Positions 1-10,215 of a DNA stretch of 64,000 bases are shown here, piece after piece. The DNA is from Zopfochytrium polystomum (Eukaryota > Chytridiomycota > Chytridiomycetes > Chytridiales > Chytridiaceae): the NCBI GenBank assembly GCA_025765615.1, contig JAIVFJ010000251.1, positions 25,195-89,194 on the forward strand, written 5' to 3'. The notes below the pieces were generated by a model, which saw only the letters and a program-made list of their open reading frames with translations, was not told where the DNA came from and searched no databases. The position numbers and the translations under genes were made by a program. Each line of letters starts with the position of its first letter. The stretch's first letter is position 1.

Positions 1-755
1 GTCAGTCTCCAGATCGTGGTTCCTCAATTCTCACAGCGTACGCCTATTCCAGCCCCGCACCACATGAAAATCGACGATCAAACTGCTTTCAGGGAAGGGG
101 TGACACTTTCAGAGAACGTTGAACGTGGAACTTTGGTGGATTGTGGGATGCGGAAGCCTGTTATTGTGGAGAAAGTTATCAAGCCTGGCGTTCGGGTTAC
201 CGTGAAACTGGACGGGGAGCAATGGACCTCACCGTCACCGAACTATATTGCCGGAACGATCGTTAGCCCGAATGCGCCTCGGCAGGAAGCTGGACTATAT
301 TGGGGATTTCGAGTCCGCCTTGCAGCGTCGCTAGCAAAGGTCATGCAGGATTCCCCTTTTAGGAGTGGTTACGACGTGACAATATGTGTTTCAGAAAAGG
401 CAAAATGTAGAATTGGGACCCTATTTGATTGTGCGTCTGATTCCAAATCTCCCAATGACGTTCTCTCTTCGCTGGGCGCATTCGAGCACGCTCTCGTTGT
501 TCTGGGAGGAATGAAAGGTATTGAGTACACGGTCGAATGCGATGAAAGTCTGCCTGCTGGTGACTGTGTTGATGTATTTGATCATTACGTGAAACCCTCG
601 ATCCATCTGGTATTGACTGCAAGTTTGCGGTAGTTTTGAAGTCTAATGGCACTTCTTTCTCCCAGGGCAGTCGGGTGGTTCGGCCGGAAGAAAATCTTCT
701 CATATCTCTAACAAGCTTGGGGCCGCTCCTTCATGAACGGCAGCGAAAGTTTTAG
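1..755 (+). CDS. SPOUT1: SPOUT-domain RNA methyltransferase (SPOUT1/C9orf114 family), 3' part
   Basis: The start lies left of the window; frame 1 is open from base 1. Exons: up to 609, then 666-755; the intron (610-665) has a GTATTG donor and a CCCAG acceptor. Family hallmarks are visible in order: an APHHMK block, a REGVT segment, LVDCGMRKPV, VRVTVKLD, GLYWGFRVRLA, SPFRSGYDVTI, HALVVLGGMKGIE, VFDHYV, then across the splice GSRVVRPEENLLISL. The splice restores the spacing between VFDHYV and the GSR-EE motif seen in human SPOUT1. This knotted fold binds S-adenosylmethionine and methylates RNA; the precise substrate cannot be told from sequence. A 30-residue stretch after TICVSEK is unusually long and could hide a further small intron. 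Family call is confident, the upstream exons are unseen. Confidence 0.85.
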
Positions 756-1812
756 CACTCAAACAGCACTACCTGTTTTATAAATCCATCATCAATCACA
801 CTAAAGAAAACCAGCCTTTGCGGCTAAACTGGCAATTAGTGGAGCATTTTTTGTCTTTGGTGAGCTTGGTGGAAAAATCGGAAAAGGAAGGAGCTCATTG
901 CGTTGTCTGTCTGGCTGTCTGTCGCTCTGCCTGTCTCTCCATCTCTTCGCTCTGTCTCTCTCACTGTCGCTCTTTCTCTGTCTCTCTGTCTCTCTCTCGC
1001 TCTTGCTCTGTATCGCTCCCTGTCTCTCTCTCCCTCTCCCTCTCCCTCTCGCTCTCACTCTGCTTGGTCTATGGGCCAGGGAGGCCTCTGACAACTCAAC
1101 GAAAGGACGAGACACTCTCTATATCTCTGCTCTCTTTCTGTATCTCTCTTGATGGATCAAGGGAGGGGGTGGAGGGGGGCGGCAGCCCCCTGGGAGCCCC
1201 CTGACTCAAAAAAGAACAACCCAGCCTCTCTCTCTATCACTTTCACACTCTCTCTGTCCGCTCTGTAAACCTGTTTTCTAATTGCAATAGTGGAGTAGGG
1301 GGCGGAGTGGGGTTAATGTTTTTTCTTTAGTGCCCAATCGAAACACAGTTCTTTCTGTCTCTCTGCCCCCTGACTCAAAAAAAGTTTTTTTTAAATCTGC
1401 CTCTCAGTTGTTCCACCCGCTTTTTCTCTGTCTCTCTGTCTCTCCTCTTACCTCTTCTGTCTGTGCATCTGACTCTCTTGAACCTGTCTCTCTTCCAGTC
1501 CCTCCCTTTTGGGCTGTCTTTCTGTCTGATTTTTTTTTCTCTGTCTCTCTGCCTCTTCGCTGTGTCTCTGTCTCTGTCTCTCTCTTTCTGTCTCTCTTTC
1601 TGTCTCTCTCTTTCTCTGTCTCTCCCTCTCCCCCCTCTCTCTCTGGATTCTCTCTGTCTGTTTCTCAGTTCTTGGCGCAGCGTGAAAAAACAATTTTCCC
1701 CTCTGTCTGTCGCCCTCTCTCTCTCTCTCTCTGTCTCTCTCTCCCTCTCTCTCTCTCTATTTCTTTCTCTCTCTGTCCTCTCTCTCTTTGCTCTCTCCTC
1801 TCTCCTCTTGCT

Positions 1813-1844
<32 letters not shown>

Positions 1845-1912
1845 CTCCCTCTCTCTCTCTCTCCTCTCTCTCTCCTCCTCTTCCCTCTCTCTCTCTCTCT
1901 CTCTCTCTCTAA
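756..1912. repeat. CT-rich microsatellite block with a dispersed repeat module
   Basis: Almost pure pyrimidine on the plus strand in several runs (about 895-1070, 1420-1660, 1715-1912), built of TCTG and TC units. Between them two copies of a non-repetitive module are visible: 806-870 (CTTTGCGGCTAAA then CAATTAGTGGAGCA) and 1276-1345 (CTAATTGCAATAGTGGAG then GTGCCCAATC). The same module occurs reversed near 47950-48050, there with GA-rich DNA. Long ORFs here encode only Ser/Leu repeats and are not genes. Confidence 0.85.
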
Positions 1913-2345
1913 TCTGCTTGAGCAGAGGAGGAGGAAAACTGTTGACACCAGGTTTCCGTTCCACTTAATACTCAGAGCATTTGTCATCAGCGCAAGCCAG
2001 CACCCAGGTCTGCATTGGCGGTGGCTCGCTCTCCCATGGGCATCGTGAGAACGATAACTGACAGTCACAATAGGTTCAGGTCTGTCTTGTGCCTCTTGCT
2101 GCTAACCAGTCAGTTCTGCCTAACACTCCCTCGCACGATGGCCATGGGTGTAGCACCTGTTATGCAAGGTGTGTGTAAGCGTCTGAGGCTTCGACCGAAA
2201 GGGTGTTTGAAAGGTCAGAGCAAAGTAGTGAGGCCAGTTGCTGGCGCTGACATGCTGAGAGTGGTTTTGTGAGAATGTCTGCGATCTGGTTGTTGGTTGG
2301 TACGTAGTGTACAGTGATCTCTCCAGTGGCTACACCTTTTCAGAG
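1913..2345 (-). mobile_element. Copia family B fragment: partial 3' LTR plus RNase H end
   Basis: Read on the minus strand, 2345-2126 encodes the tail of a copia RNase H with the YVPTNNQIADILTKPLS motif, followed by a polypurine stretch (GCGAGGGAG) and then the LTR starting TGTTAGGCAG at 2125. The LTR is nearly identical to that of the element at 16433-21062 but stops at 1913, where pyrimidine repeat begins, so about half of the LTR is missing. The fragment is open-ended at 2345, where an inverted-repeat arm starts. No complete coding domain remains. Confidence 0.8.
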
Positions 2346-2351
2346 GTCTTA

Positions 2352-3797
2352 GTTTTGGGCCTTTTGGTGTAAGCAGTGTGCAGGAGCTTTGACCTGATAC
2401 TGCTCTGCAAGGATGACTTGCAGCATTTTGCAAGTGATGATCCTTGTAACAGTTTTGCATAAAGACAAACACAAGACTGACAGAAGCCAAGCTCAACCTC
2501 CCACCACCACCATCTTCAGTAGTGTACACCACAGCAGCCCAATCCATCAATCAGCCAACACGCGAAATCTTTCAGGACCTGTTTCAGAGGAGGTGGAGTC
2601 CTGAGCAGGGAGCCATTCTGCAAGGAGTACCAACCAGGAGACAGTTGTTCTCCTGATGTGCCTGGGCGAGACGCAAGGGATAGTGTTGAGGGCGAATTGT
2701 GTAGGGGAGTGGTTGCCTTGCCTCATAGGGTAGTGGGAGGAGCCCAGACCGGGCCACACTTGCCTCGCCACACTAGCCTACAAGCTGGGACTTCGGTGTT
2801 CGTGGGCCTTTGGTTGATTTACATTGCCAGTCTGCCACCCCAGTCTGGCCTTCCTCAGTCGTGCCTATAGTGCTCCCAGTAAGGCCCACTGGAGGTGACG
2901 TTAATTGCAGTAGCACGGAATCCAACCCATCATGCCATCACCTCCAACACCAGAGCTGTACACTGTTATCTGATTCACTTTCGCTGTGGATTACCATGTG
3001 GTTGATAGTTTTTACCAATTACAGTTTAATGGTGTTGCAGCAGATGTAAAGTTGGTTTGTTAGCTTGGTGTGTGTCAGGTAGGGGGGTGGTCGTTGTCTC
3101 CAATTGGGGACAAAAAACCAAAAATTAATGGTGAGGGTTGGAGGTAATCTGGTGACCCTGAATGGAAAAAGGCGTCGCTTATCACGAAGGAGAGCGATTT
3201 TGGGATGCCGTTGGTGACAGTCGTGTAGTCCCGAAGCAGGCCTTTCCAATGATAGCTTGGGATCGGCTGGGGGAGGTCTGGAAGGCGAGCAAATTGAGGT
3301 TGAAGTCGGAAAAGTGGGTGACAACTTTGGAGGTGGTGGATACGACGTAGGAGCGTCCGATCCAAGATCAGGAGCGTTCGTTGGAAAGAAGAGATCAAGA
3401 GCTTTCCAATGGTAGTAACGGAATTGTTGTCCAATGTCTGTAGCGCCCGTGATCGGTACGCAAAGTTGGCAGATCTGAAAAGCGTACAACCCCTTCTACT
3501 GATTGGATCTGGCTGGAACCAAGGGGAATGTGATTGGGATGGGTAACAGTTTTGTATGAAAGAATTTGCTATGTTGGCTGATTGATGGATTGGGCTGCTG
3601 TGGTGATGGGTGGAGTACACTACTGAAGGTGGTGGTGGTGGGAGGTTGATCTTGGCTTCTGTCAGTCTTGTGTTTGTCTTTATACAAAACTGTTACAAGG
3701 ACCATCACTTGCAAAATGCTGCAAGTCATCCTTGCAGAGCAGTATCAGGTCAAAGCTCCTGCACACTGCTTACACCAAAAGACCCAAAACTAACAGG
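2352..3797. repeat. Inverted-repeat module with about 200-bp arms
   Basis: Arm 1 (about 2352-2555) and arm 2 (about 3571-3797) are near-identical reverse complements, sharing for example TTTTGGTGTAAGCAGTGTGC and GACTGACAGAAGCCAAG. About 1 kb of unrelated DNA lies between. Neither arm encodes a domain I recognise. It could be a foldback-type element or two oppositely oriented copies of one retroelement fragment, since arm 1 abuts the copia fragment at 2345. Confidence 0.7.
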
Positions 3798-4078
3798 AGC
3801 CAGCCCCAACAGTGTCTTCCCTCGACTGTGGGGCCAGGGGCTTTGTTTGAGGCAAGAGATTTTGGCGTAACAATCCCAATTCAGCACGAAGATTGTAATG
3901 TGGTTGAGACGGTGAAGGTGATTGCAATTAACAGGAGATTGGTCACGATCTTGCTGGCAAGCTGGCAGAAGGTGTTTTCAGCAATCTGGCTGCGTTGGTG
4001 AGGGTAGCGGTTGCGGTTGCATTGAGGTGCTTTCGAAGGTGGTGAGCACAGCGGGGCAATCGCGATTGGGCTACCTGG

Positions 4079-4135
4079 CAGCAATCTGGCGGCGATCTGG
4101 CGGCGATCTGGCGGCGACCTCTCGGCGATCTGGTG
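4079..4135. repeat. Short tandem array of an 11-mer (GGCGGCGATCT type)
   Basis: Four to five consecutive imperfect copies of GGCGGCGATCT/GGCGATCTGGC are read directly. The surrounding 3798-4454 is G-rich and has no recognisable gene. Confidence 0.7.
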
Positions 4136-4454
4136 TCAATCAAATGTGAGGGAGCTGCGGCGCGAAGTGGCGAGTCAAGGGAGGTTGTGGGGTCGAGGTG
4201 GTGGAGCAGGGCTGCATTGAGCAACGGCGTGGATGGCCTGGGGGGTGGTGGCGGCAGTGGCAAAGGTGCAGCGGAACAGAGAGACAGACCCTGACTTTGT
4301 GAGATCAATGGGGTTGAGGTTGAGATCGTTGAGATCGCGACCTAAGGTTGCAATTGCAAATAGCGAGACTGGTGTAGAAGGCAGATATCCGGCAGATATG
4401 ATGCAGGAGGATGGCCAGGGCGGCGGTGGCGGCGGCCGCCGCAATGGCGGCAAA

Positions 4455-4850
4455 GGTGCGATCTCCCAGTTTAAGTTCAGTACTTTGTCTGGGCTAAGTA
4501 CCACCAAGAACCCGAAGCCACGCCAGTGCCATTGCAATGGACTCTGCCGTCTGCTATGTTACCTCCAAGGCACCTGGGACTACGGATTATTCTATAGGCA
4601 AAGCCACAAGCCACTACAGCTCTTCACAAACAACACCCTTGAACCAGCTGCATTCCCCTTGATGGCAATGATAGACTGCATCAGAGAAGCGTCCTTCATC
4701 TGTGCGGTCACACATGAACCAGGTAACACCCAACGCAAGCAGCCGCCTTGTTGCGTCCTGTGGAATTCGCCAGCTGCACTATGCACAGTTTGTAGGCAAG
4801 ATCGAGTTGGCATCTGGCAAGTGGGAGGTTGCAGTGATCGTGAGGAGGGC
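4455..4850 (+). pseudogene. Degenerate copia RNase H fragment
   Basis: The plus strand reads GLCRLLCYLQGTWDYGLFY in the position of the copia motif (R-x-L-R-Y-L-K-G-T-x-x-x-G-L-x-Y), then weaker similarity through a block resembling the A-D-W-A-G segment. Frame changes follow. It is a relic with no flanking LTR; the family is probably copia, but a distant relative of the two larger copies in this window. Confidence 0.5.
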
Positions 4851-5028
4851 GAGTCACCTTTTTTTCCTCTTTGATTTTTTTTTTTTGGCTTATTTACTGG
4901 TTTGTCACAGTATGAGATATTGGGAAGGAGAAAGAAGTTTTAAAGAAAAAATAAAGACTGAAACGAAAGTGTGGAGAATGAAAAAGGGAAGAGAACAAAA
5001 GAAGAGAGCGGCACAAGCGCAATCAATT

Positions 5029-6204
5029 TCACAGATCAAACTCGTTCTTCCACTTCGTGATGGCATCGAACGTCACGTTGGAGCCGCCGCACACCACCAC
5101 GACGACCACGGAAGCGTCCCGGGTTAGCTCGACCTCACCGCCGAGCTCCCGCAGCCTCTCGGCGATCAGACCCGGCTCGTAGACGGCGGCCAGCGCGGCT
5201 CCGCATGCCGGCTCGACCAGGTAACGCTCCTGGTCCAGGAAGCTGATGACGGCCTTGACGGCCTCGCGGTCGTTGACGGTGATATCGACTACCTTACCGG
5301 CGCCGTAGGCGGCCCTCGCGGCCATGACGGCGTCAGCCACCTTGGACATCCCGAGCGACTTTGCGATGGAGGTGATGGAGGGTATATTGGTGGGCTGACC
5401 GGCCTTGATGGCGGCGGAGAAGGACGCGGCGCCATTCGTCTCGACGGCGACGACGGCGGGTTGGTGCGGCATGTCCCGGAGGCCCTCGAGGATGCCGGTG
5501 AGCATGCCGCCGCCGCCGACGGCGCACACGATGGCGTCGACGCGCTCGTTCGGGCCCAGCAGCGTCTGGGCCTGGTCAAAGATTTCTGTCGACAGCGACG
5601 CGTGGCCCGCCCAGAGGTCCGGGTGGTCGAACGGGTGCACCATGACGGTCGGGAATCCGGCCAGCCGCTGCGCTTCGCAGTACGCGAGCGCCTCGGCGTT
5701 GGCTTCGTCCCAGATGGCGCCGGACACGACCACAGTCGCGCCAAAGGAGCGCAGGCGCGCGACCGTCGACGCCGGCGTGGACGACGGCGTAAAGACGCGG
5801 CACGGGATGCCGAGGGACTGGGCCACGTGCGCGGTGGCGAGGCCGGCGTTGCCGCCGGACGACGAGACGGCTTCCGGAGTGGGCCGCGGGCCGACGGTGC
5901 TGCTGCGGGTGGTCGCCGCCGCCTCCTCTTCGGCGAGGAGCTGCTGCTCGAGCCGCACGAGCGCGTTGGTCAGCATCCGGCCGATGCCGCGGATTTTGAA
6001 AGAGCCGCTCGGCTGGAGGTTGTCCAGCTTGTAGAGGACCTTGGAAACCCCGAGCGCTTTGGCGACGGCGTCCGGCGCGGGGACCAGCGGCGTGCAGACG
6101 TGCAGCTGCTTTGGTGCCGCTGCTGCTGCGGTCGCTCCTGAAGCGGGCGCGCCAGCAGAGGCGTCGAGGAAGGAGGAGTCGGGGGAGACAGTAAGGCCAA
6201 CCAT
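5029..6204 (-). CDS. L-serine/L-threonine dehydratase (PLP fold type II, SDS family)
   Basis: Intronless frame of 391 codons; ATG at 6204, TGA at 5029-5031. It deaminates serine (and usually threonine) to pyruvate or 2-oxobutyrate, a cytosolic step of amino-acid catabolism. Visible motifs: QPSGSFKIRG with the Schiff-base lysine (about residue 70), SSSGGNAGLA substrate loop, VGGGGMLTG phosphate-binding glycine loop, and C-terminal CGGSN. Family members such as human SDS are about 330 residues; the surplus is an N-terminal Ala-rich leader of about 30 residues and a roughly 30-residue Glu/Ala/Thr-rich insertion just before SSSGGNAG. The start is the first in-frame ATG. The coding region is much more GC-rich than its neighbours. 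A threonine deaminase of the IlvA type is less likely because no C-terminal regulatory domain follows. Confidence 0.9.
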   Translation of the reverse strand: MVGLTVSPDSSFLDASAGAPASGATAAAAAPKQLHVCTPLVPAPDAVAKALGVSKVLYKLDNLQPSGSFKIRGIGRMLTNALVRLEQQLLAEEEAAATTRSSTVGPRPTPEAVSSSGGNAGLATAHVAQSLGIPCRVFTPSSTPASTVARLRSFGATVVVSGAIWDEANAEALAYCEAQRLAGFPTVMVHPFDHPDLWAGHASLSTEIFDQAQTLLGPNERVDAIVCAVGGGGMLTGILEGLRDMPHQPAVVAVETNGAASFSAAIKAGQPTNIPSITSIAKSLGMSKVADAVMAARAAYGAGKVVDITVNDREAVKAVISFLDQERYLVEPACGAALAAVYEPGLIAERLRELGGEVELTRDASVVVVVVCGGSNVTFDAITKWKNEFDL

Positions 6205-6432
6205 GGTGCGTCCAGCGGTAGGTACAGGTAGGTGGATGAAAGTGGATAAAGTTGAAAGTGGATGGGGGGTTGTCCGCGGGCTGTGAAGGGTGGGTTGGTT
6301 TTGCTTTCGGTTGGCTGTGCCAACAGCGGAGGAGGAACTGTTGTTGCGGGGCGGGCTAGTGGTGTAGTGTGGCTGCTTCTGCTGCCTCTCTGCTTCTCGT
6401 GCTGTGGTATGTGTGCGTGTGTTTTGCGTGTG

Positions 6433-6463
<31 letters not shown>

Positions 6464-6576
6464 TTGTGTGTGTGTGTTTGCTTGCTCCTCCTCCAGCCTG
6501 AGAGGGGGCTGCTCTGCGGCTTTTATTAGGGTGGCAGGCCGACATAGTAACCTCACTGAGGCATCGCCGCCAACCC

Positions 6577-6623
<47 letters not shown>

Positions 6624-7080
6624 GCCTTTCTGCTTTCTTGCTCATTCCCACATGTGACTTTTTTTCTTCTTTGTTTTTTCTTTTTCTTATTCTTTGGTTT
6701 CCTCAACAAAACGCGGTGTCGATTGCTGCTGATTTTTGCAATTATTTTTTGGCTCTTTTTCTGTTTTTTGCCAAAAAAAAAAAAAAAAAAAAACGCGCGC
6801 GACCCGGCAGGCCAGCGGGATGATCCATTAATAATTGATCGAAAACAGAATCACCACCACTTTATCTACAATCTGGAGAAACGGAAAACTTTGGAAAAAC
6901 ATTTAAAAATGGCAAAAACTTTTCGGCCACGGGGCTTTCCGTTCCTTTTTGCTCCGTCTTTCAACCAGGGACTTTCCGATTCAGTTTCGGGGGGAAAGAG
7001 ATAAGGAGGAGATAGCGCGGGGAAAATAAAGATAAAGTGATAATAAAGAGAGAGAGATAGAGAGAGAGAGAGACAGGTGT
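6205..7080. repeat. Upstream region of the dehydratase with microsatellites
   Basis: No gene seen. Contains a (TG)n run at about 6408-6478, a (TC)n run at about 6578-6617, a 21-base A run near 6773-6793 and a GA run near 7045-7075. The first 300 bases should hold the minus-strand promoter of the dehydratase, but no specific element is recognisable. Confidence 0.6.
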
Positions 7081-8744
7081 CTGTTTCTCAGCTGCTTTCG
7101 AGTTGCGGGCTGACGAGCATCCGTCGCAATCGTCGAACCCCGCAATTGGGATGAGATCAGATCAGTTCAAAAGTTCAAAACCCTCGGGGACGGAAAAACG
7201 CTTCTTCACCACTTCGGAAGCGGGAAAACGCTTTCTCCGTAAACCTTATACACACTAATCTGGGTACAGAGAGGGAAGTAGTCCTGTGTGATCGGCTAGA
7301 AACAACGAGAATGACTATTCGGAGTGGTCACCAGATCGTCTACGATTTTACATAAGTGAACAAACAAAGTTGGCCATCGCTTAGCGACCAGGGACCCGGC
7401 GTACTACAACATGAATGGAACGAAAAAAAGCAGGGCTCTACTGGCCATTTGGATATGTCCTTTGGCACGGCTGAGCGGGAGTCCGTTTTCTGTTTTTGGG
7501 CAGACAAGCCTTGAGAGCCACGATTTTTCTGCTGCACAGCGTTCCTGAGCAGAGCTGGCCGTGCAGAACACGATGCCGCGAGGTGCGTTTTTTTGGTGCA
7601 AAACTGGTCAATCAATTATGCATCCTGATCGATGACGTTCCGCAGACGATCCGACTCGGCCAGTTCTCAACGCGGAAGGGCAGACGAGAGATCACGCCGG
7701 GGCCGGTTGCACGGGGACGATGAGTCCAGCGTTGGCCCACTTCTACGGGTCGACGGCCCAGCGCCCCCATTTTCGCGTTCGTGCTCTACACCATCAACAT
7801 GTCAAGCTGGAGATGCTTTCCACTCGTCGATTTGAGGCAAACACCAAACTGATTCTCGCACTGCAACTATTGGCTTGCTTGATTTGCTGGATAAGCATCG
7901 AAATGGATCGTTGTCGCTCATCAAACTAACAATGGGGAAAAGGAAATCAGCTGAGCATTACTGGCTGCAACAGAAAAGGGGAACCGAGTTACCGACCTCA
8001 GGGCTGTTGACCGCTTTCTTTGGCTGTTTTACCGGAAGACCTTTCGTTGGCTGTGATGCTGATGCGATGGGGTTTGGCTCTTGGCGCTGCGAGTAAGGTT
8101 TGGGTCAGATCTGATGAACGATCGCAAGCGTATCACCTTCACATAATAGGTGAGCCATAGATTGATGGGCTTATTGAAACAGTTGTACCGTTTCCACATT
8201 GCTTTCCAGTCTGCTTCCGGACCTGGTTTGTGATCATGCTCTGGCCCATTCCACTTATACCAGCGACAAACCAATTGAGAGTCCCATCTTTGATCCCAAC
8301 AATACTAGCACCATTTACTTGCTGAAGATCCAATGCCTCTCATACGTGAGCAAAGCAATTTTGATGCTGTCGAGGAAGTCGCCAAATTCACAATCTGAGT
8401 CAACAGCAAACTCCTCCGAGTCATGGATGAATGAGATTCCACCCTTCACGATCTTCCCGGCCTCATCTTCTGCATAGTTTTAGCACAAATGAAGCTGACT
8501 TCTTCTTTTGCAGTGGAGCCGTGAATGGTGCCAGTTGAGTGTTTGATTGGTCGCGCAGAACTGGCCGTTCGCTCTGCTGCCCCACGTTGGGCTGTGGTTG
8601 ACTTTGTCGTGAGAGTTGTCTGTTGGCTCGTTGTCAACTGTCCTGGAAATTCCCAGAAACGAAGGAACGGACGAAAAGAAAAAGAAGAAAAAGAAAAAGG
8701 AATGTGAAGCCATGTGACGAAAGCCAGTTTGTCTTTGTGTCTTA
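7081..8744. other. Unassigned intergenic DNA
   Basis: Only short frames (longest about 90 codons) with no recognisable domain on either strand. I see no RNA gene and no terminal repeats of my own finding. It ends at the TTA target duplication of the Harbinger element. Confidence 0.5.
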
Positions 8745-9580
8745 GAGGCTGTTTCAAGTGGAAATCCCGGGAAACTCCTGCCAATGAATTTCCTGGGATA
8801 AAGAATATCCTGTTCAAAGTGGGAAAGCCGAAATATATTTTTAAACCCGCAAAACCCTGCTCGGATGTCGTAGTCCTGAATGCGCTTGCGATGATCCACG
8901 ACAAACTGCACGTTGAACGCAGGGTACGACTTGCAGTAGTACCAACCCTCAAAATCCTGGAGAAGGGCATCCATCAGAAGTTGATAAAAAAGAATGAGTT
9001 GGTTGCACCTTACGTGAGGCCGCTCAATCTCAAACAAGGAACCATCGATTGCAAGGTAGGCATTTGGAAACCCACAGATTGCTTGGAAACCATCCCTTGT
9101 TTTGCGCCACTCTTCTGGGGTTTTGGGTAGAGCAATCTGGGAGAACGATGAGGTGATTACATCAATCACCTCCCACAGGTAGCGAGACGCCGACGCTTTA
9201 CACATCCCGAAGGCGCTTGTGGACTCTACTAGCGATCCAGAATGGCATAGATAGTGCATCGTTACTGCCGTTCGATGACGGATGTCAAACTCTGCATTTA
9301 ATTCAGGCAATGGGTGACAACGTGTCCAGTTCTGTTTGATTGCAGCTGCGATCTGGTCAAAGGAGGCGCGGCTGCAGCGGAATTGGTTGTAATACCAGCT
9401 ATTGTCATACCGAGCATCAGATTCAACGTCAAACCACGCCGTACATCGACTGGACCACTTGTTGGTGCGAGGTGCTCGATGTGATCGACCGTCGGCCAAG
9501 GCTGCGGCTGTGGCGCTGAGTCCGAGCAGTGCAGCACCTGAAGTAGCAGCAACAACAGCAGCGATTGTTCGCAAATTCAT
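8745..9580 (-). pseudogene. Truncated Harbinger DDE transposase
   Basis: From the ATG at 9580 the minus strand encodes a HARBI1-like N-terminal region (WYYNQFRCSRASFDQI, then an HYLCHSGS block) and the first catalytic aspartate in YLAIDGSLFEI (about residue 177). A second acidic cluster near DHRKRIQDYDIR could be the next aspartate, but directly after it the frame runs into the subterminal and terminal repeat DNA and leaves the element, ending at 8480. The segment that would carry the third catalytic acidic residue is absent. The copy therefore looks like an internal deletion derivative that needs a helper transposase. Confidence 0.75.
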
Positions 9581-9738
9581 TGGGATTTCCTGCTTTCTTT
9601 TCCTGGGATTTGAAAAATCCACCTGCGGGAGGTGGATTTGAGAAATCCCGGAAACATTTTCCAGGATAAGATTTTCAACCAATCATTTTTTGATCCTGAA
9701 AAAAAGAATTTACTGGGATTGCCACTTGAAACACCCTC
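8745..9738 (-). mobile_element. PIF/Harbinger-like DNA transposon, internally deleted
   Basis: Terminal inverted repeats: the left end reads GAGGCTGTTTCAAGTGG and the right end, reverse complemented, GAGGGTGTTTCAAGTGG; 22 of the first 24 bases match. Both ends are flanked by TTA (8742-8744 and 9739-9741), the 3-bp duplication typical of PIF/Harbinger. At 994 bp it is far shorter than autonomous elements (which also carry a Myb-like second gene). The transposase remnant inside is listed separately. Confidence 0.88.
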
Positions 9739-9794
9739 TTATTAAAATAATAAAACAAGACAAGCAGGGCAAAACCTCCTTTTCAATGTGTTTA

Positions 9795-9925
9795 TGTTGG
9801 AATATGCCCCCGCATGAAAAATAAAAAAAAAAATTGAAGTTGATCACACAACTGACTTGTCACGCCCTCCTGCTCGCACAACCACGACCACCGCCTTGCT
9901 CGTCTCACTGACTCAGATTCCAACA
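9795..9925 (+). repeat. 5' LTR of copia A
   Basis: 131 bp from TGTTGGAATATGCCCCCG to GATTCCAACA, preceded by the GTTTA duplication. The LTR is exceptionally short for copia (usually 200 to 500 bp). Confidence 0.93.
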
Positions 9926-10215
9926 CCTTACCAGGGAAACCTCTTCAGAGCGTGAAGATCCATCAACCCTGCCTGACCAACAATCAAAAGAGCGACCGTC
10001 CATCAGGGAATCGAACTGAAGCTGTCCACCGCTTCAACAAAGCGATCGCCTTCACCAGTCAGCTATACAGCCACTGTTTTACGCCCACCGATCACGTGAC
10101 CCATTTCTCTCGAAAGCGACCAATCACAAATCGAAAATCCAATTGCTTAGTATCCCAATTCCATTTCGACCCCATCCTTCAGAACCCCCTTAACAAACCT
10201 TTTCCCTGACACAAT

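Noticed and set aside
1330..1968. Open frames of up to 212 codons in the CT-rich block
   Set aside because: They encode only Ser/Leu/Pro repeats from microsatellite DNA, in all frames and both strands.
5405..6141. Two long plus-strand frames (209 and 226 codons)
   Set aside because: They are antisense to the well-supported serine dehydratase, whose high GC content keeps other frames open.
8446..8970. A 174-codon minus-strand frame overlapping the left end of the Harbinger element
   Set aside because: It crosses the inverted repeat and overlaps the transposase in another frame with no domain.
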